64,000 bases of DNA, taken from Massilia rubra. GTDB lineage: Bacteria > Pseudomonadota > Gammaproteobacteria > Burkholderiales > Burkholderiaceae_D. Each line of letters starts with the position of its first letter. Position 1 is the first letter of the stretch. Below are positions 1-8,256 of this stretch, one piece after another. The position numbers and the translations under genes were made by a program. The notes beneath the pieces were generated by a model. The model searched no databases. It was given only the letters and a program-made list of their open reading frames with translations, and was not told the DNA's origin. The stretch is taken from contig NZ_VUYU01000008.1 in the NCBI RefSeq assembly GCF_011682065.1, positions 186,001 to 250,000 of the forward strand, written 5' to 3'.

Positions 1-595
1 AGGATGCGCGATACACGCCGGCCGTGATGATCGATTCGTACAGCTTGGCCACTTCGTCGAGGGTCGCTGCATCGTCGCCCGACACCACTTTCAGGATGGT
101 GGTGAGCGTGTGTTCCTTGTCGCCCGGATTGATGCGTTCCGGCGAGAAGCCGACGTGGAAGTCTTCCATCCACGTCAGGCCCGAATGCTGTTCGAGGATC
201 GGAATGCAGACTTCCTCGGTCGCGCCCGGATATACGGTGGACTCGAAAATGACAATCGCGCCCTTCTTCAAATGCAGGCCGACGGTCTTGCTGGCGCCCG
301 CGAGCGGGGTGAAGTCGGGATTGTGGGCGATGTCGACCGGGGTCGGCACGGCCACCACGATGTAGTCGGCGCCGGCGATGGCGGCCGGGTCGGCGCTGAC
401 GGTCAGGTGCTGCGCGGCGCGCAACTCTTCACTGCTCAGTTCGCCGGTAGGGTCGATGAAGCGCTGATAGCTGTCGATCTTGCTGGTCGACAGGTCGAAA
501 CCAATGGTCGTACGTTTCTTGCCGAATTCGACAGCCAATGGCAGGCCGACGTAACCGAGGCCAACGACGGCCACTACTTTTGCTGCTGCTTCCAT
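1..595 (-). CDS. Nucleotide-sugar (UDP-GlcNAc/GalNAc-type) 6-dehydrogenase, 3' part beyond window
   Basis: The reverse strand opens with ATG at 595 and reads 198 codons to the window edge without a stop. It begins with a Rossmann NAD motif (VGLGYVGLPLA, residues about 9-19), followed by VAVPTPVD and FESTVYPGATEE, which are hallmarks of the UDP-glucose/GDP-mannose dehydrogenase family. The SPERINPGD stretch points to the WbpA/TviB branch, which oxidises UDP-N-acetylhexosamines to uronic acids for capsule or exopolysaccharide. The catalytic Cys region lies outside the window. Substrate is inferred from family resemblance only. The gene has a long AT-richer leader upstream (596 onward), as expected at the head of a surface-polysaccharide operon. 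Confidence 0.85.
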   Translation of the reverse strand, partial: MEAAAKVVAVVGLGYVGLPLAVEFGKKRTTIGFDLSTSKIDSYQRFIDPTGELSSEELRAAQHLTVSADPAAIAGADYIVVAVPTPVDIAHNPDFTPLAGASKTVGLHLKKGAIVIFESTVYPGATEEVCIPILEQHSGLTWMEDFHVGFSPERINPGDKEHTLTTILKVVSGDDAATLDEVAKLYESIITAGVYRAS

Positions 596-1461
596 CTGGG
601 ATTCCCTGTTCAAAACGTATTTTGTTATTATAGCAACAGAATTACGCCTGCAAAATTTACAACTTGAAAACAAACGTGCGCCCTGTCGTTGCAGGGCCCT
701 CGCAAAGGCGGGCTCTGCCGGGACTGTGGCGTGGGCGCCGCGCGCTCCTGCCAGCGCCCGCTAAAGGCCATCCCCTTAACGCCGGCCAACGGTTTTTGGC
801 CGACACGCGGCAGCTGTCGCCGAGCAATAAATAATGATCGGAACTGTATACTTAGGAATATACACTCTTTCCTTGCGAAATAGCAAAGTTCGTTACAACT
901 TAACTAACTATTAGAGAAATGCTTGTTGTTATTTTTATGTGTCCATGACAGGGCGGGTCGTTCGCGGGAGCAGCGCACCCGGAGGCGTCCGGATGCGACG
1001 GCGCAAGCCGTGCCGCGTTCCGGAAAAGGCCGCATAAGTCGGGCCTGAATCCTTATTGTAATGACGTGCAAGCGGGCCAAAAAAGTATTATTGGTAACTG
1101 TTGCGTTTTTGCCCTGACAGTTCTTTCAGCTATGAGAATGGCTGGGTTGGCCCGGATTGACGCCCACGCATCCGGTCCATCGCAGCGCCATCAGGCGGCC
1201 GCTCCACCGTCGCCCCCGCGAAGGCGGGGGCCCAAGTTCTTGGCGCTGTCAAGGCCTTCCTGCCCGCGCGGCCGAACGGCCCGGCCCGAAGTGTCGAGTT
1301 TATCCACGAGCGGTATCAATCCGCGCTACCGTGCGCGATATTTCCTTTTTTGAAACCTTGTTACCTATACTGCGACTCATTCGAACTTGCAGTGCGTCAG
1401 CCAGACTGGATGACGCTGCAAGGGCGTGTTGCAGTGCGTTTTTACTCAGGAGATTGGTAAC
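596..1461. other. Long intergenic region, no convincing gene
   Basis: About 870 bases lie between the divergent sugar dehydrogenase and lipoprotein genes. The open frames here have no database-like motifs or plausible codon pattern. The segment around 800-950 is distinctly AT-richer than its surroundings and may hold promoters for the dehydrogenase. A short GC-rich REP-like palindrome sits at 1211-1240. Confidence 0.6.
1205..1240. repeat. Solitary REP-like palindrome
   Basis: CCCCCGC (1213-1219), a GAAG loop and GCGGGGG (1224-1230) form a hairpin followed by CCCAAGTT. The same core and flanks recur at 39053-39081 with loop GCAG. A related, shorter core occurs twice in inverted orientation at 32825-32940. 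Recurrence in intergenic DNA only is typical of REP elements. Confidence 0.6.
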
Positions 1462-1914
1462 ATGGTCAAGGCAAAACATATTCTGGCATTGGTAGCGGTA
1501 TCGAGCCTGCTGTCGGCATGCTACGTCGTTCCGATCGATCAATATCCGCCGCGCGGCAACGGCAACTACAACAACAACGGCGGCGGTGTCGCCATCGTGC
1601 CGGTGCCGGCCATTCGCCCGATCTACACGGCGCGCCTGTACCCGTCCAACGACGAGGCATCGCGCATGGGCCGCATTTCCGGTACCATCAGCAATCCTGA
1701 ACGCGGCCATGGCGAATTCTCGTTCGCGGCCGGCGGCGAAGCGTTTTCCGGCGAGGCGACGCGCGATCCGGGCGCGGCCAAGGGCGTGGCCAACGCTTCC
1801 GGCAACCGTGGCGGCTATGTGCGCTGCGACTACGTGATGACCCGCGCCGAAATGGGCTCAGGCACCTGCGTGTTTTCCAGCGGCGCCCGTTTCGACATGC
1901 ACATCACGCAGTAA
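1462..1914 (+). CDS. Small outer-membrane lipoprotein, hypothetical
   Basis: ATG at 1462 is chosen because a CAGGAG ribosome site lies just upstream (1447-1452). An in-frame start at 1426 lacks one and would bury the signal peptide. The 150-residue product starts with a basic stretch and hydrophobic core ending in a lipobox (LLSAC, Cys at about residue 20), so it should be lipidated. After it come an Asn/Gly-rich linker (residues about 30-40) and a compact domain with two Cys near the C-terminus. I do not recognise the family. It is probably an exported envelope protein. Confidence 0.75.
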   Translation: MVKAKHILALVAVSSLLSACYVVPIDQYPPRGNGNYNNNGGGVAIVPVPAIRPIYTARLYPSNDEASRMGRISGTISNPERGHGEFSFAAGGEAFSGEATRDPGAAKGVANASGNRGGYVRCDYVMTRAEMGSGTCVFSSGARFDMHITQ

Positions 1915-2006
1915 GCGGCGGCGCAGATACTGAACACGCAGGGTGGGGTGCATGACACCTGGCGTGGGCAGTATCTTTCCAATCCGCTTTGTGAGTAGCC
2001 GTAAAG

Positions 2007-2342
2007 ATGAAAATGTATATCCTGGTGCGCGACGACGTGCCGCTCGGTTTTGCGATGGTGGCCGTGGCCCATGCCTCGCTGGCCGGCTACCTGAAGTTCA
2101 AGGACACGCCTGAGGTCCAGGCGTGGCTGGCCGGCCCGTTCTTCAAGGCGGTCTGCATCGTCAACGCCAAAGAGTTCGAGAATGCGAAGCAGGTGGCCGA
2201 CCATGTCGTGCTGACCGAGTCCGCGCTCGAGAACCGCGAAGTGGCCATCGCCTTCCGTCCGCGCGAGGAATGGCCGAAGATGTTCAAGTTCCTCAAGCTG
2301 TACCGCGCGGCGCCCGTCATCGCCGTTGACGGCGGCACGTAA
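2007..2342 (+). CDS. Peptidyl-tRNA hydrolase II (PTH2)-like small protein
   Basis: The 111-residue protein begins MKMYILVRDD. It then has an alanine/histidine-rich helix (VAVAHASLAGYLKF), a central VCIVNAKEFENAKQVAD strand-helix unit and a basic C-terminal half. The order resembles the PTH2 fold (initial beta strand with V/I-R-D, then an xxQ/HxxHA helix, then a Glu/Lys-rich regulatory segment). PTH2 is archaeal and eukaryotic in origin but PTH2-like domains occur scattered in bacteria as uncharacterised proteins. The catalytic set is not obviously complete, so hydrolase activity is not claimed. It stands alone between a lipoprotein and a convergent ATP-grasp gene. Confidence 0.6.
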   Translation: MKMYILVRDDVPLGFAMVAVAHASLAGYLKFKDTPEVQAWLAGPFFKAVCIVNAKEFENAKQVADHVVLTESALENREVAIAFRPREEWPKMFKFLKLYRAAPVIAVDGGT

Positions 2343-2356
2343 CGACGCTCGCCGGT

Positions 2357-3169
2357 TCAGGCTGGCCTGCTGTCGAGCATCGCCATGAAACGCTCGACCG
2401 GCCACTGCTTGCGGTCCGATACCTGGCCGTCGCCCAGCTCGATCAGTCGCCGTGTCCCCTCGCTGGAAGCGACCACGTCAACCGAGAAAAACGGGCTGTC
2501 GATGCGGCTTGCCAGTGCGTGCACGAGCGCAGGCACCGTGCCGTCGCGGCCAAACGCCTGTCCGCGCAGCACGAAATAGCGCTCCTCGCTGTTGGCTTGC
2601 AACTGTTCAAATTTGCGGATGCACACGCCGCCCTCGACCGCGCCCCGGTAGCGTTCGATCAAGCTCACCACCTCCGCAATCTCGTGCGGCGTGGCCGCCA
2701 CCGAGCCGCGCTGGGTGGTCAGCGATTTCACGTAGTCTTTCACGAAATAGGCGGGCCAGTTTTTGCCTTCCACGGCGGCGGCAAAGTCGGCGTCGCGCGC
2801 GACGATCACCGTTTCCGGCGTAAATTCTTCGCACAGCGGATACCACTCGGGCAGGTAGTGGCAATGGCGGTACTGGGCCGGACTGGTCAGCATCGCGCAA
2901 TCCTGCCCGGCAATGGCCTGATGCAGGCGCGCGTAGCCATCCGGCGTCAGCATCCAGCCACGGTACAGCACGCTGACACCGGCGGCGAGGGCCGGCTGCG
3001 TCTTGAATTGCCCCGCTTCAAAATCTTCGAAGGAAAACAGCGAACAGGCGAATCCGGCCGCGCGCGCGGCGTCGTATTCCTCGCCATAGGCCTCGTCGGC
3101 AAGGCGTTTGTTGAATGGATCGCAGGGAAACAGCAGCTGCACCGATGGGGTAGGGTGGAGGTCGGTCAT
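2357..3169 (-). CDS. ATP-grasp domain protein
   Basis: The product is 270 residues. The central and C-terminal parts carry the ATP-grasp pattern: a Lys-bearing strand (YFVKDYVKSLTT, about residues 142-153), VCIRKFEQL, then the acidic metal-binding region FFSVDVVASSEG and RLIELGDGQVSDRK. It resembles the DUF4343-type ATP-grasp proteins, which ligate carboxylates to amines, though the substrate is unknown. The start codon overlaps the stop of the upstream gene by 4 bases, so the two are translationally coupled. Confidence 0.7.
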   Translation of the reverse strand: MTDLHPTPSVQLLFPCDPFNKRLADEAYGEEYDAARAAGFACSLFSFEDFEAGQFKTQPALAAGVSVLYRGWMLTPDGYARLHQAIAGQDCAMLTSPAQYRHCHYLPEWYPLCEEFTPETVIVARDADFAAAVEGKNWPAYFVKDYVKSLTTQRGSVAATPHEIAEVVSLIERYRGAVEGGVCIRKFEQLQANSEERYFVLRGQAFGRDGTVPALVHALASRIDSPFFSVDVVASSEGTRRLIELGDGQVSDRKQWPVERFMAMLDSRPA

Positions 3170-3663
3170 TTGTTCGGTAGCCCTTTGTAATAGTCGGCCA
3201 CGTTATATCCAGCTCCCTTGCTGATGCGCTGAGATGCCTGTGTCCATGGCCAGAAGTTGGCCCCCGACCTGGTCCGCATTGCCGGCAGCGTTTTTCCCTC
3301 CAGCGTGGCCATGCCCCACACGCCGCCATGATTGAGGCGATAAACTTCACCCAGGTAACTGCCGTACATGCGCGCCACTGCCGTGACTTGCTCTTCCGAA
3401 GGGCGCGGCGATTTGGTGGTGTACGCGGTGTGGGCGCGCGCCAGTACGGCGTCAAGCTGGGCCATGCTGGCGTCGGTGCCGTCGAGCTTGATGCTGAACT
3501 GGTCGCGTGCGGTCGCTACGGCCTGCGCCGCGTAGGCCGTGGCTGCGCGCTGCACCGCCGCGTCGGGCGCGAAATCAGGAGTCGGCTTGTCGGCCGCCAC
3601 TGCACCGGCACCGCTTAGCGTGGCGGAAACAAGCAGAAAAATTTTGATGGACGGCATACGCAT
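3166..3663 (-). CDS. Exported hypothetical protein, coupled to ATP-grasp gene
   Basis: The product is 165 residues with a clear Sec signal peptide (MRMPSIKIFLLVSATLSGAG, cleavage near AVA-AD at about residue 24). The mature part is mostly helical. A segment resembling DUF3806-like proteins (Y-L-G-E-V-Y-R, then G-W-G) lies at about residues 101-118. It forms an operon with the ATP-grasp gene through a 4-base overlap. No function can be assigned. Confidence 0.65.
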   Translation of the reverse strand: MRMPSIKIFLLVSATLSGAGAVAADKPTPDFAPDAAVQRAATAYAAQAVATARDQFSIKLDGTDASMAQLDAVLARAHTAYTTKSPRPSEEQVTAVARMYGSYLGEVYRLNHGGVWGMATLEGKTLPAMRTRSGANFWPWTQASQRISKGAGYNVADYYKGLPNK

Positions 3664-3790
3664 TTTCTAGAGGGAACGATGCGATTTTAACACTGCAATA
3701 TTGGCCCAAACAGCGTCTGCGTCCGTGCGGAGATGGGGGTTGCGAGAGGCGACGGGGGCGGATGTGGCGGCACGTGGCACAATCCGTCTC

Positions 3791-4336
3791 ATGAAACCAC
3801 GACGCACTAAGATTGCTCCCCTTGCACGTTACCTTGTCGCTTCGCTGCTCGTGTTATTGCCGCAGCCAGCCCATGCAGCTGCGCCACCCCAACTGCCCGA
3901 TGCTGTCTCTGCGAAAGTCACCGCCCTGTCGACTAGCGGCGACGTCTTGGTCAAACAGGGAAAAAGCCGCGAGGGAGTGCAAGCGTACGTGAAGGCACTC
4001 AACCTTCTCCCCGAACCGGTCACGCAATGGGAAGCCGCCACCTGGCTGTTGGTGGCGATCGGGGATGCCAACTTTAAAGCCAAATATTATGAACAAGCCA
4101 GGGCTGCCTTGCAGGATGCCATGCACTGCCCTGGCGCCCTCGGCAACCCGTTTATCCATTTGCGGCTTGGCCAAGCCTACTTTGAGTTAGGGAATATGAG
4201 CAAAGCAGCCGACGAACTGGCACGCGCTTACCTCCAGAAAGGCAAGGCCATCTTCAAGGAAGAAGACCCGAAATATCTCGCCTTCATCAAATCCAGACTC
4301 AAGCCGCCGCCGGATGGCTGGCCCAGCGGCTGGTAG
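3791..4336 (+). CDS. Periplasmic TPR-repeat protein
   Basis: ATG 3791 gives a 181-residue protein whose N-terminus is a good signal peptide (R-K-rich, then LVASLLVLLPQPAHAA, cleavage after AHA). An upstream in-frame start at 3701 would place 30 unrelated residues before it. Residues about 45-165 form three to four TPR-like helix pairs with the usual A/G, Y and P spacing (for example AKYYEQARAALQDAM and LRLGQAYFELGNMSKAADEL). It probably acts as a protein-interaction scaffold in the periplasm. It converges on the gene at 4358. Confidence 0.65.
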   Translation: MKPRRTKIAPLARYLVASLLVLLPQPAHAAAPPQLPDAVSAKVTALSTSGDVLVKQGKSREGVQAYVKALNLLPEPVTQWEAATWLLVAIGDANFKAKYYEQARAALQDAMHCPGALGNPFIHLRLGQAYFELGNMSKAADELARAYLQKGKAIFKEEDPKYLAFIKSRLKPPPDGWPSGW

Positions 4337-4357
4337 TTGCCTGAGTCTCTTGTGGGA

Positions 4358-4669
4358 TCAGGTCCCAGCCTGCTTGCGCAGCCGGCTCAGCAGTTCCTCG
4401 ACACTGTCGCTCACCGGCAAACCATGCTGGCGCAGCAATTGCAGATGCAGCACCAGGTTTTCCAGCACCAGTTTGGCCGACACCGCCAGCAAGGTCATCA
4501 GCCGGTCTTCGGTGCTGAAGTTGTCCATCGCGGCGGCCATCTCGCACAGGTGCGCCGCCACCAGTTCGCGCAGCTCGGCCTCGCCGAAGGGCAGGTCGGC
4601 GAAATCGATGGGGTCTTCCTGCTCGACTTCGTGCATCAGCGCGGCAAGTTCGTGAGGTTTGATCGGCAT
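4358..4669 (-). CDS. Hypothetical small acidic protein
   Basis: The product is 103 residues, acidic and predominantly helical, with no signal peptide or membrane segment. It begins MPIKPHELAALMHEVE and has Leu-rich amphipathic helices through the C-terminal half. The coding frame agrees with the third-position GC bias of neighbours better than the opposite-strand frames here. The family is not recognised. It is divergent from the MoaD-like/beta-propeller pair. Confidence 0.55.
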   Translation of the reverse strand: MPIKPHELAALMHEVEQEDPIDFADLPFGEAELRELVAAHLCEMAAAMDNFSTEDRLMTLLAVSAKLVLENLVLHLQLLRQHGLPVSDSVEELLSRLRKQAGT

Positions 4670-4790
4670 GCTCGTCTCCGGAAAGTTGACTCGCTTCCAT
4701 TCTAGGCCCGCACGCGACAGCCACGCCGATCCGCGCTAAAATTAAGCGGCTTTGATTCCCCCATCGTCGTCAGCCACGTGATCGGATGCC

Positions 4791-5060
4791 ATGGCGCGTC
4801 TCATTTTCACCCAGCAGCTTGCCCGGTTTACCGCCGTGCCGCAGGTCGATACCAGCGCCGCCACCCTGCGCGGCGGGCTCGACGCAGCCTTCGCCGCCAA
4901 CCCTTTGCTGCGCGGCTACGTGCTCGACGACCAGGACCACCTGCGCGAGAACGTCGTCGTGTTCATCGATGGCCGCCGCAGCGACGAGCGCGTCCGCCTT
5001 GACGACCCGCTCGCCCCCCACAGTACCGTTTACATCCTGCAAGCACTTTCCGGAGGCTGA
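4791..5060 (+). CDS. MoaD/ThiS-family ubiquitin-like sulfur carrier
   Basis: The 89-residue protein has the beta-grasp pattern of MoaD/ThiS. A first strand MARLIFT is followed by a helix around TLRGGLDAAFAANP and an ENVVVFIDGR hairpin. The C-terminus is Gly-Gly, the residue pair thiocarboxylated by a MoeB/ThiF-type E1. The next gene starts 3 bases after its stop, so the pair is an operon. No moaA, moaE or thiG is nearby, so a role outside molybdopterin or thiamin synthesis is possible. Confidence 0.8.
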   Translation: MARLIFTQQLARFTAVPQVDTSAATLRGGLDAAFAANPLLRGYVLDDQDHLRENVVVFIDGRRSDERVRLDDPLAPHSTVYILQALSGG

Positions 5061-5062
5061 AC

Positions 5063-6151
5063 ATGCATGCGCTTGCCTATCTTTCCACCCGCAAGGGCCT
5101 GTTCGAACTCCAGCGCGGCAACGACGGATGGGAGTTCGGCCCCCGCCACTTCCTCGGCGAGCCGGTCTCGATCGCGCTGGCCGATCCGCGCGATGGCGCC
5201 GTCTACGCGGCGCTGAACCTGGGCCACTTCGGCGTCAAGCTGCACCGCAAGGATGCCGGCAGCGACGTCTGGACCGAAATCGCCGCGCCCGCCTATCCGC
5301 TCAAGCCCGAAGCGAGCACGGACAAGGTCGAGTGGAAGAATAAACTCATCTGGTCGCTGGAAGCGGGCGGCGCCGACCAGCCCGGCGTGTTGTGGGCCGG
5401 CACCCTGCCTGGCGGCCTGTTCCGGTCAAGCGACCGCGGCGCCTCGTGGGAGCTGGTGCGCTCGCTGTGGGACGTGCCCCAGCGCGCCGAATGGTTCGGC
5501 GGCGGCTACGACGTGCCCGGCATTCATAGCATCTGCGTCGATCCGCGCAACAGCGAGCACGTGCTGGTGGGCGTTTCCTGCGGCGGCGTCTGGCGCACCG
5601 AAGACGGCGGGGCCAGCTGGACCATCAGCGCCACCGGCATGCGCGCCGATTACATGCCGCCTGAGCTCAACGAAAATGAAGCCGTGCAAGATCCACACCG
5701 CATCGTTCGTTCGAAGGGCGACCCGGATGTGCTGTGGTGCCAGCACCATAACGGCATCTGGCGCTCGGCCGACAACGGCCACCACTGGACCGAAATCACG
5801 CAGGCGCCGCTGTCGAACTTCGGCTTTGCCGTGGCCGCCCATCCGCGTGACGGCGGCACCGCCTGGTTCGCTCCCGCCGAGGCCGACCAGCGCCGCATTC
5901 CGGTCGGCGCCGCGCTCGCGGTCACCCGCACTGACGATGGCGGCAACAGTTTCAAGGTAACAAACGCGGGCTTGCCGCAGCAGCATTGCTACGACCTGGT
6001 GTACCGCCACGGGCTGGCGGTGGCCGACGATGGCGCCACCTTGCTGATGGCTTCCACCAGCGGTGGGGTGTGGATGTCGGACAACGCGGGCGACAGCTGG
6101 CACACCGTCTCGACCACCCTGCCGCCGGTCTACGCGGCGTGTTTTGCCTGA
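5063..6151 (+). CDS. Sialidase-like (BNR/YCF48-type) beta-propeller protein
   Basis: The 362-residue product lacks a signal peptide and contains at least five Asp-box/BNR-like repeats with the S-x-D-x-G-x-x-W pattern: SSDRGASWELV, TEDGGASWTI, SADNGHHWTEI, TDDGGNSFKV and SDNAGDSWHTV. Such repeats form beta-propellers in exo-alpha-sialidases and related photosystem-assembly-like proteins. The pairing with a MoaD-like carrier suggests a cytosolic role rather than glycan hydrolysis. The stop overlaps the 3' end of the convergent tetR gene by 22 bases. Confidence 0.8.
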   Translation: MHALAYLSTRKGLFELQRGNDGWEFGPRHFLGEPVSIALADPRDGAVYAALNLGHFGVKLHRKDAGSDVWTEIAAPAYPLKPEASTDKVEWKNKLIWSLEAGGADQPGVLWAGTLPGGLFRSSDRGASWELVRSLWDVPQRAEWFGGGYDVPGIHSICVDPRNSEHVLVGVSCGGVWRTEDGGASWTISATGMRADYMPPELNENEAVQDPHRIVRSKGDPDVLWCQHHNGIWRSADNGHHWTEITQAPLSNFGFAVAAHPRDGGTAWFAPAEADQRRIPVGAALAVTRTDDGGNSFKVTNAGLPQQHCYDLVYRHGLAVADDGATLLMASTSGGVWMSDNAGDSWHTVSTTLPPVYAACFA

Positions 6152-6768
6152 GCGAAGTAGCTCAGGAACATGCTCACGGCGGCGTCGACCACGGCGCCGT
6201 GCAATTCCTGCGCCAGCGGCGGCGCGCCCATGGTCACTTGCGGCCAGAACGCCATCGCCTTGACCTGTCCTTGAAGCAAGGTGGCGGCGAAAACCGGGTC
6301 GCATTCCTTCAGTTTGCCGTCGGCCAGGGCCGCGCGGATCCAGCGCGTCACGCCTTCCTCGCGCTCGCCCAGGCGGGTCACGATGGCGCCCACCCGCTCC
6401 GGTTGGTGCATGGCCTCGGCAATGGCCACCCGCGCCAGGTCGAGAAAATCCTGGTCGGCCATCGCCCGTACTTTAATGGTCATCAATTCAGTCAACTGCG
6501 CGCGCAGGCTGGCGTCGCTGCGATAAGGCAAGTCCAGCCCGGCGGCGCTGCGCTCGAACAAGGCCACCAAGGTCTCGGCGAATAACTCGTCCTTGCTGGG
6601 AAAGTGGTTGTACACCGTGCGTTTCGACACGCCGGCATTGGCGGCGATCTTGTCCATGCTGCTCGCTTCGAAGCCGAGGCTGCGGAATTGCTCGGCGGCG
6701 GCGGTCAGGATAGCCAGGCGTTTGCGGTCGGTCAGGCGCTGGGGTGGGGTGATGCGGGGTGTGTTCAT
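6130..6768 (-). CDS. TetR/AcrR-family transcriptional regulator
   Basis: The 212-residue protein has the TetR N-terminal helix-turn-helix at residues about 15-60 (ILTAAAEQFRSLGFEASSMD, then IAANAGVSKRTVYNHFPSKD). Its C-terminal ligand domain is of the AefR type. It is transcribed away from the MBL hydrolase gene at 6850. A perfect 15-bp palindrome in the shared control region (6812-6826) is the obvious operator, so it likely represses itself and the hydrolase. The ligand is unknown. Confidence 0.9.
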   Translation of the reverse strand: MNTPRITPPQRLTDRKRLAILTAAAEQFRSLGFEASSMDKIAANAGVSKRTVYNHFPSKDELFAETLVALFERSAAGLDLPYRSDASLRAQLTELMTIKVRAMADQDFLDLARVAIAEAMHQPERVGAIVTRLGEREEGVTRWIRAALADGKLKECDPVFAATLLQGQVKAMAFWPQVTMGAPPLAQELHGAVVDAAVSMFLSYFAQAKHAA

Positions 6769-6811
6769 TCCATTATTTTACACCCACCAGTTTACTTTTC
6801 CAAAAAAGGAA

Positions 6812-6826
6812 ACTACACTGTGTAGT
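6812..6826. promoter_or_regulatory. Palindromic TetR-type operator
   Basis: ACTACAC-T-GTGTAGT is a perfect 7+1+7 inverted repeat placed between the divergent tetR (start 6768) and MBL hydrolase (start 6850) genes. Its size and position fit a TetR-family operator. Confidence 0.6.
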
Positions 6827-6849
6827 GTACATTTCTGATTGGATCATCT

Positions 6850-7932
6850 GTGCACCGACTTTTTCTCAGCCTCCTGTTAATAGGGACATTCCTCATGGCC
6901 TCTTGCACCTTCGCCGGCAGCCCCGCGCCGCAGCATCCATCGCCCCAGTTCAGCGACGGCAAATTCCGCAATCCGGTTCCCATGTTCAAGCAGAGCCCCG
7001 CGCAACTCGTGCGTCTCAGCTGGACCTTTTTGATGGGCAAGAACAAGGATACGGTGCCGAGCGGCGTGATTCCGGTGCAAGCGCTGACCCGCGCGCAATT
7101 GCTGGCGGCGCCCGACAACACCCTGTTCCGCCTCGGCCATTCGACCTTGCTGCTCAAGCTCGACAACGCGTTTTACCTGACCGACCCGGTGTTTTCCAAG
7201 CGCGCTTCGCCGGTGCAATGGGCCGGTCCGGCGCGCTTTCACCAGCCGCCGATCAGCATCGAGGAACTGCCGCCGCTCAAGGCCGTGATCCTCTCGCACG
7301 ACCATTACGATCACCTCGACCATGCATCGGTGCTGGCGCTGGCCGCCAAGACCGAGCACTTTCTCACCCCGCTGGGCGTGGGCGAGCGCCTGGTGGCCTG
7401 GGGCATCGACGCCGCCAAGGTGACCGAGCTCGACTGGTGGCAAGAGCGCAAGGTCGGCAATGTGCGCCTGATCGCCACCCCGGCCCAGCATTTTTCCGGA
7501 CGCAGCCTCACCGACGGCAACGCGACCTTGTGGGCGTCGTGGGTGTTTGTGCATAAAGACCTGCGCGTCTTTTTTAGCGGCGACACCGGCTATTTCGACG
7601 GTTTCAAGGCCATCGGCGACAAGTTCGGCCCTTTCGACGTGGCCATGGTGGAAACCGGCGCTTACGACGAGCAGTGGCCCGACGTGCACATGCAGCCGGA
7701 ACAAACGCTGCAAGCTTTCCTCGACCTCAAGGGTAAATGGCTGATGCCGGTGCATAACGGCACCTTCGACCTGAGCCTGCATCCCTGGCACGAACCCTTT
7801 GACCGCATCGCCGCGCTCGCCAGCGCGCGCGGGGTGCGCCTGGCTACCCCCGAAATGGGGCAGGCGCTCGACCTGAAGAACCCGGCGCCCGGCCAGGCGT
7901 GGTGGAAACGGGTCGATCCGGCACCCGGCTGA
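6850..7932 (+). CDS. MBL-fold metallo-hydrolase, NAPE-PLD/UlaG-like, lipoprotein-like N-terminus
   Basis: GTG at 6850 opens a 360-residue protein with a hydrophobic leader ending MASC (Cys at about 19), which could be lipidated. The metallo-beta-lactamase motif S-H-D-H-Y-D-H-L-D lies at about residues 149-157. Further metal ligands are in TPAQHFSGR, FSGDTGYF and MPVHNGTFDL. This arrangement matches the NAPE-phospholipase D-like/UlaG-like branch. An internal ATG at 6895 is an alternative start but would remove the leader. Likely under control of the divergent TetR. Confidence 0.85.
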   Translation: MHRLFLSLLLIGTFLMASCTFAGSPAPQHPSPQFSDGKFRNPVPMFKQSPAQLVRLSWTFLMGKNKDTVPSGVIPVQALTRAQLLAAPDNTLFRLGHSTLLLKLDNAFYLTDPVFSKRASPVQWAGPARFHQPPISIEELPPLKAVILSHDHYDHLDHASVLALAAKTEHFLTPLGVGERLVAWGIDAAKVTELDWWQERKVGNVRLIATPAQHFSGRSLTDGNATLWASWVFVHKDLRVFFSGDTGYFDGFKAIGDKFGPFDVAMVETGAYDEQWPDVHMQPEQTLQAFLDLKGKWLMPVHNGTFDLSLHPWHEPFDRIAALASARGVRLATPEMGQALDLKNPAPGQAWWKRVDPAPG

Positions 7933-8256
7933 AAACTATTTGCATTGTGCGTCGCATAATTTCCACACACTAATACAACGCACTACAACAGGGTTTCGCT
8001 ATAAATCGGGGCCATTGAAACCGGTTTTGTGACTATATGCACCAACATAGATCGCGCATAACTGGTATGCGGTTGGTGAATGCTATATGTTGGTGCAAGG
8101 CAATAAGTTATGCGAAACTGACATAACCGCCATTGGGATAATAAATTGAGAAAATATGCTGCGCCGCAGTATATTTTGAACTGTCAGCTGGCTACCCAGC
8201 AGACGATTCGAGCGCCAGAAGCGCCGGATTTATCCATCATCCCCTCTGGAGGTTTT
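7933..8256. other. Intergenic region with long inverted repeat, no gene
   Basis: No plausible coding frame is present. The notable element is a 12-bp perfect inverted repeat, TGCACCAACATA at 8038-8049 and TATGTTGGTGCA at 8086-8097, separated by 36 bases. It may be an operator pair or an RNA stem upstream of the TonB-domain gene. Confidence 0.5.
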
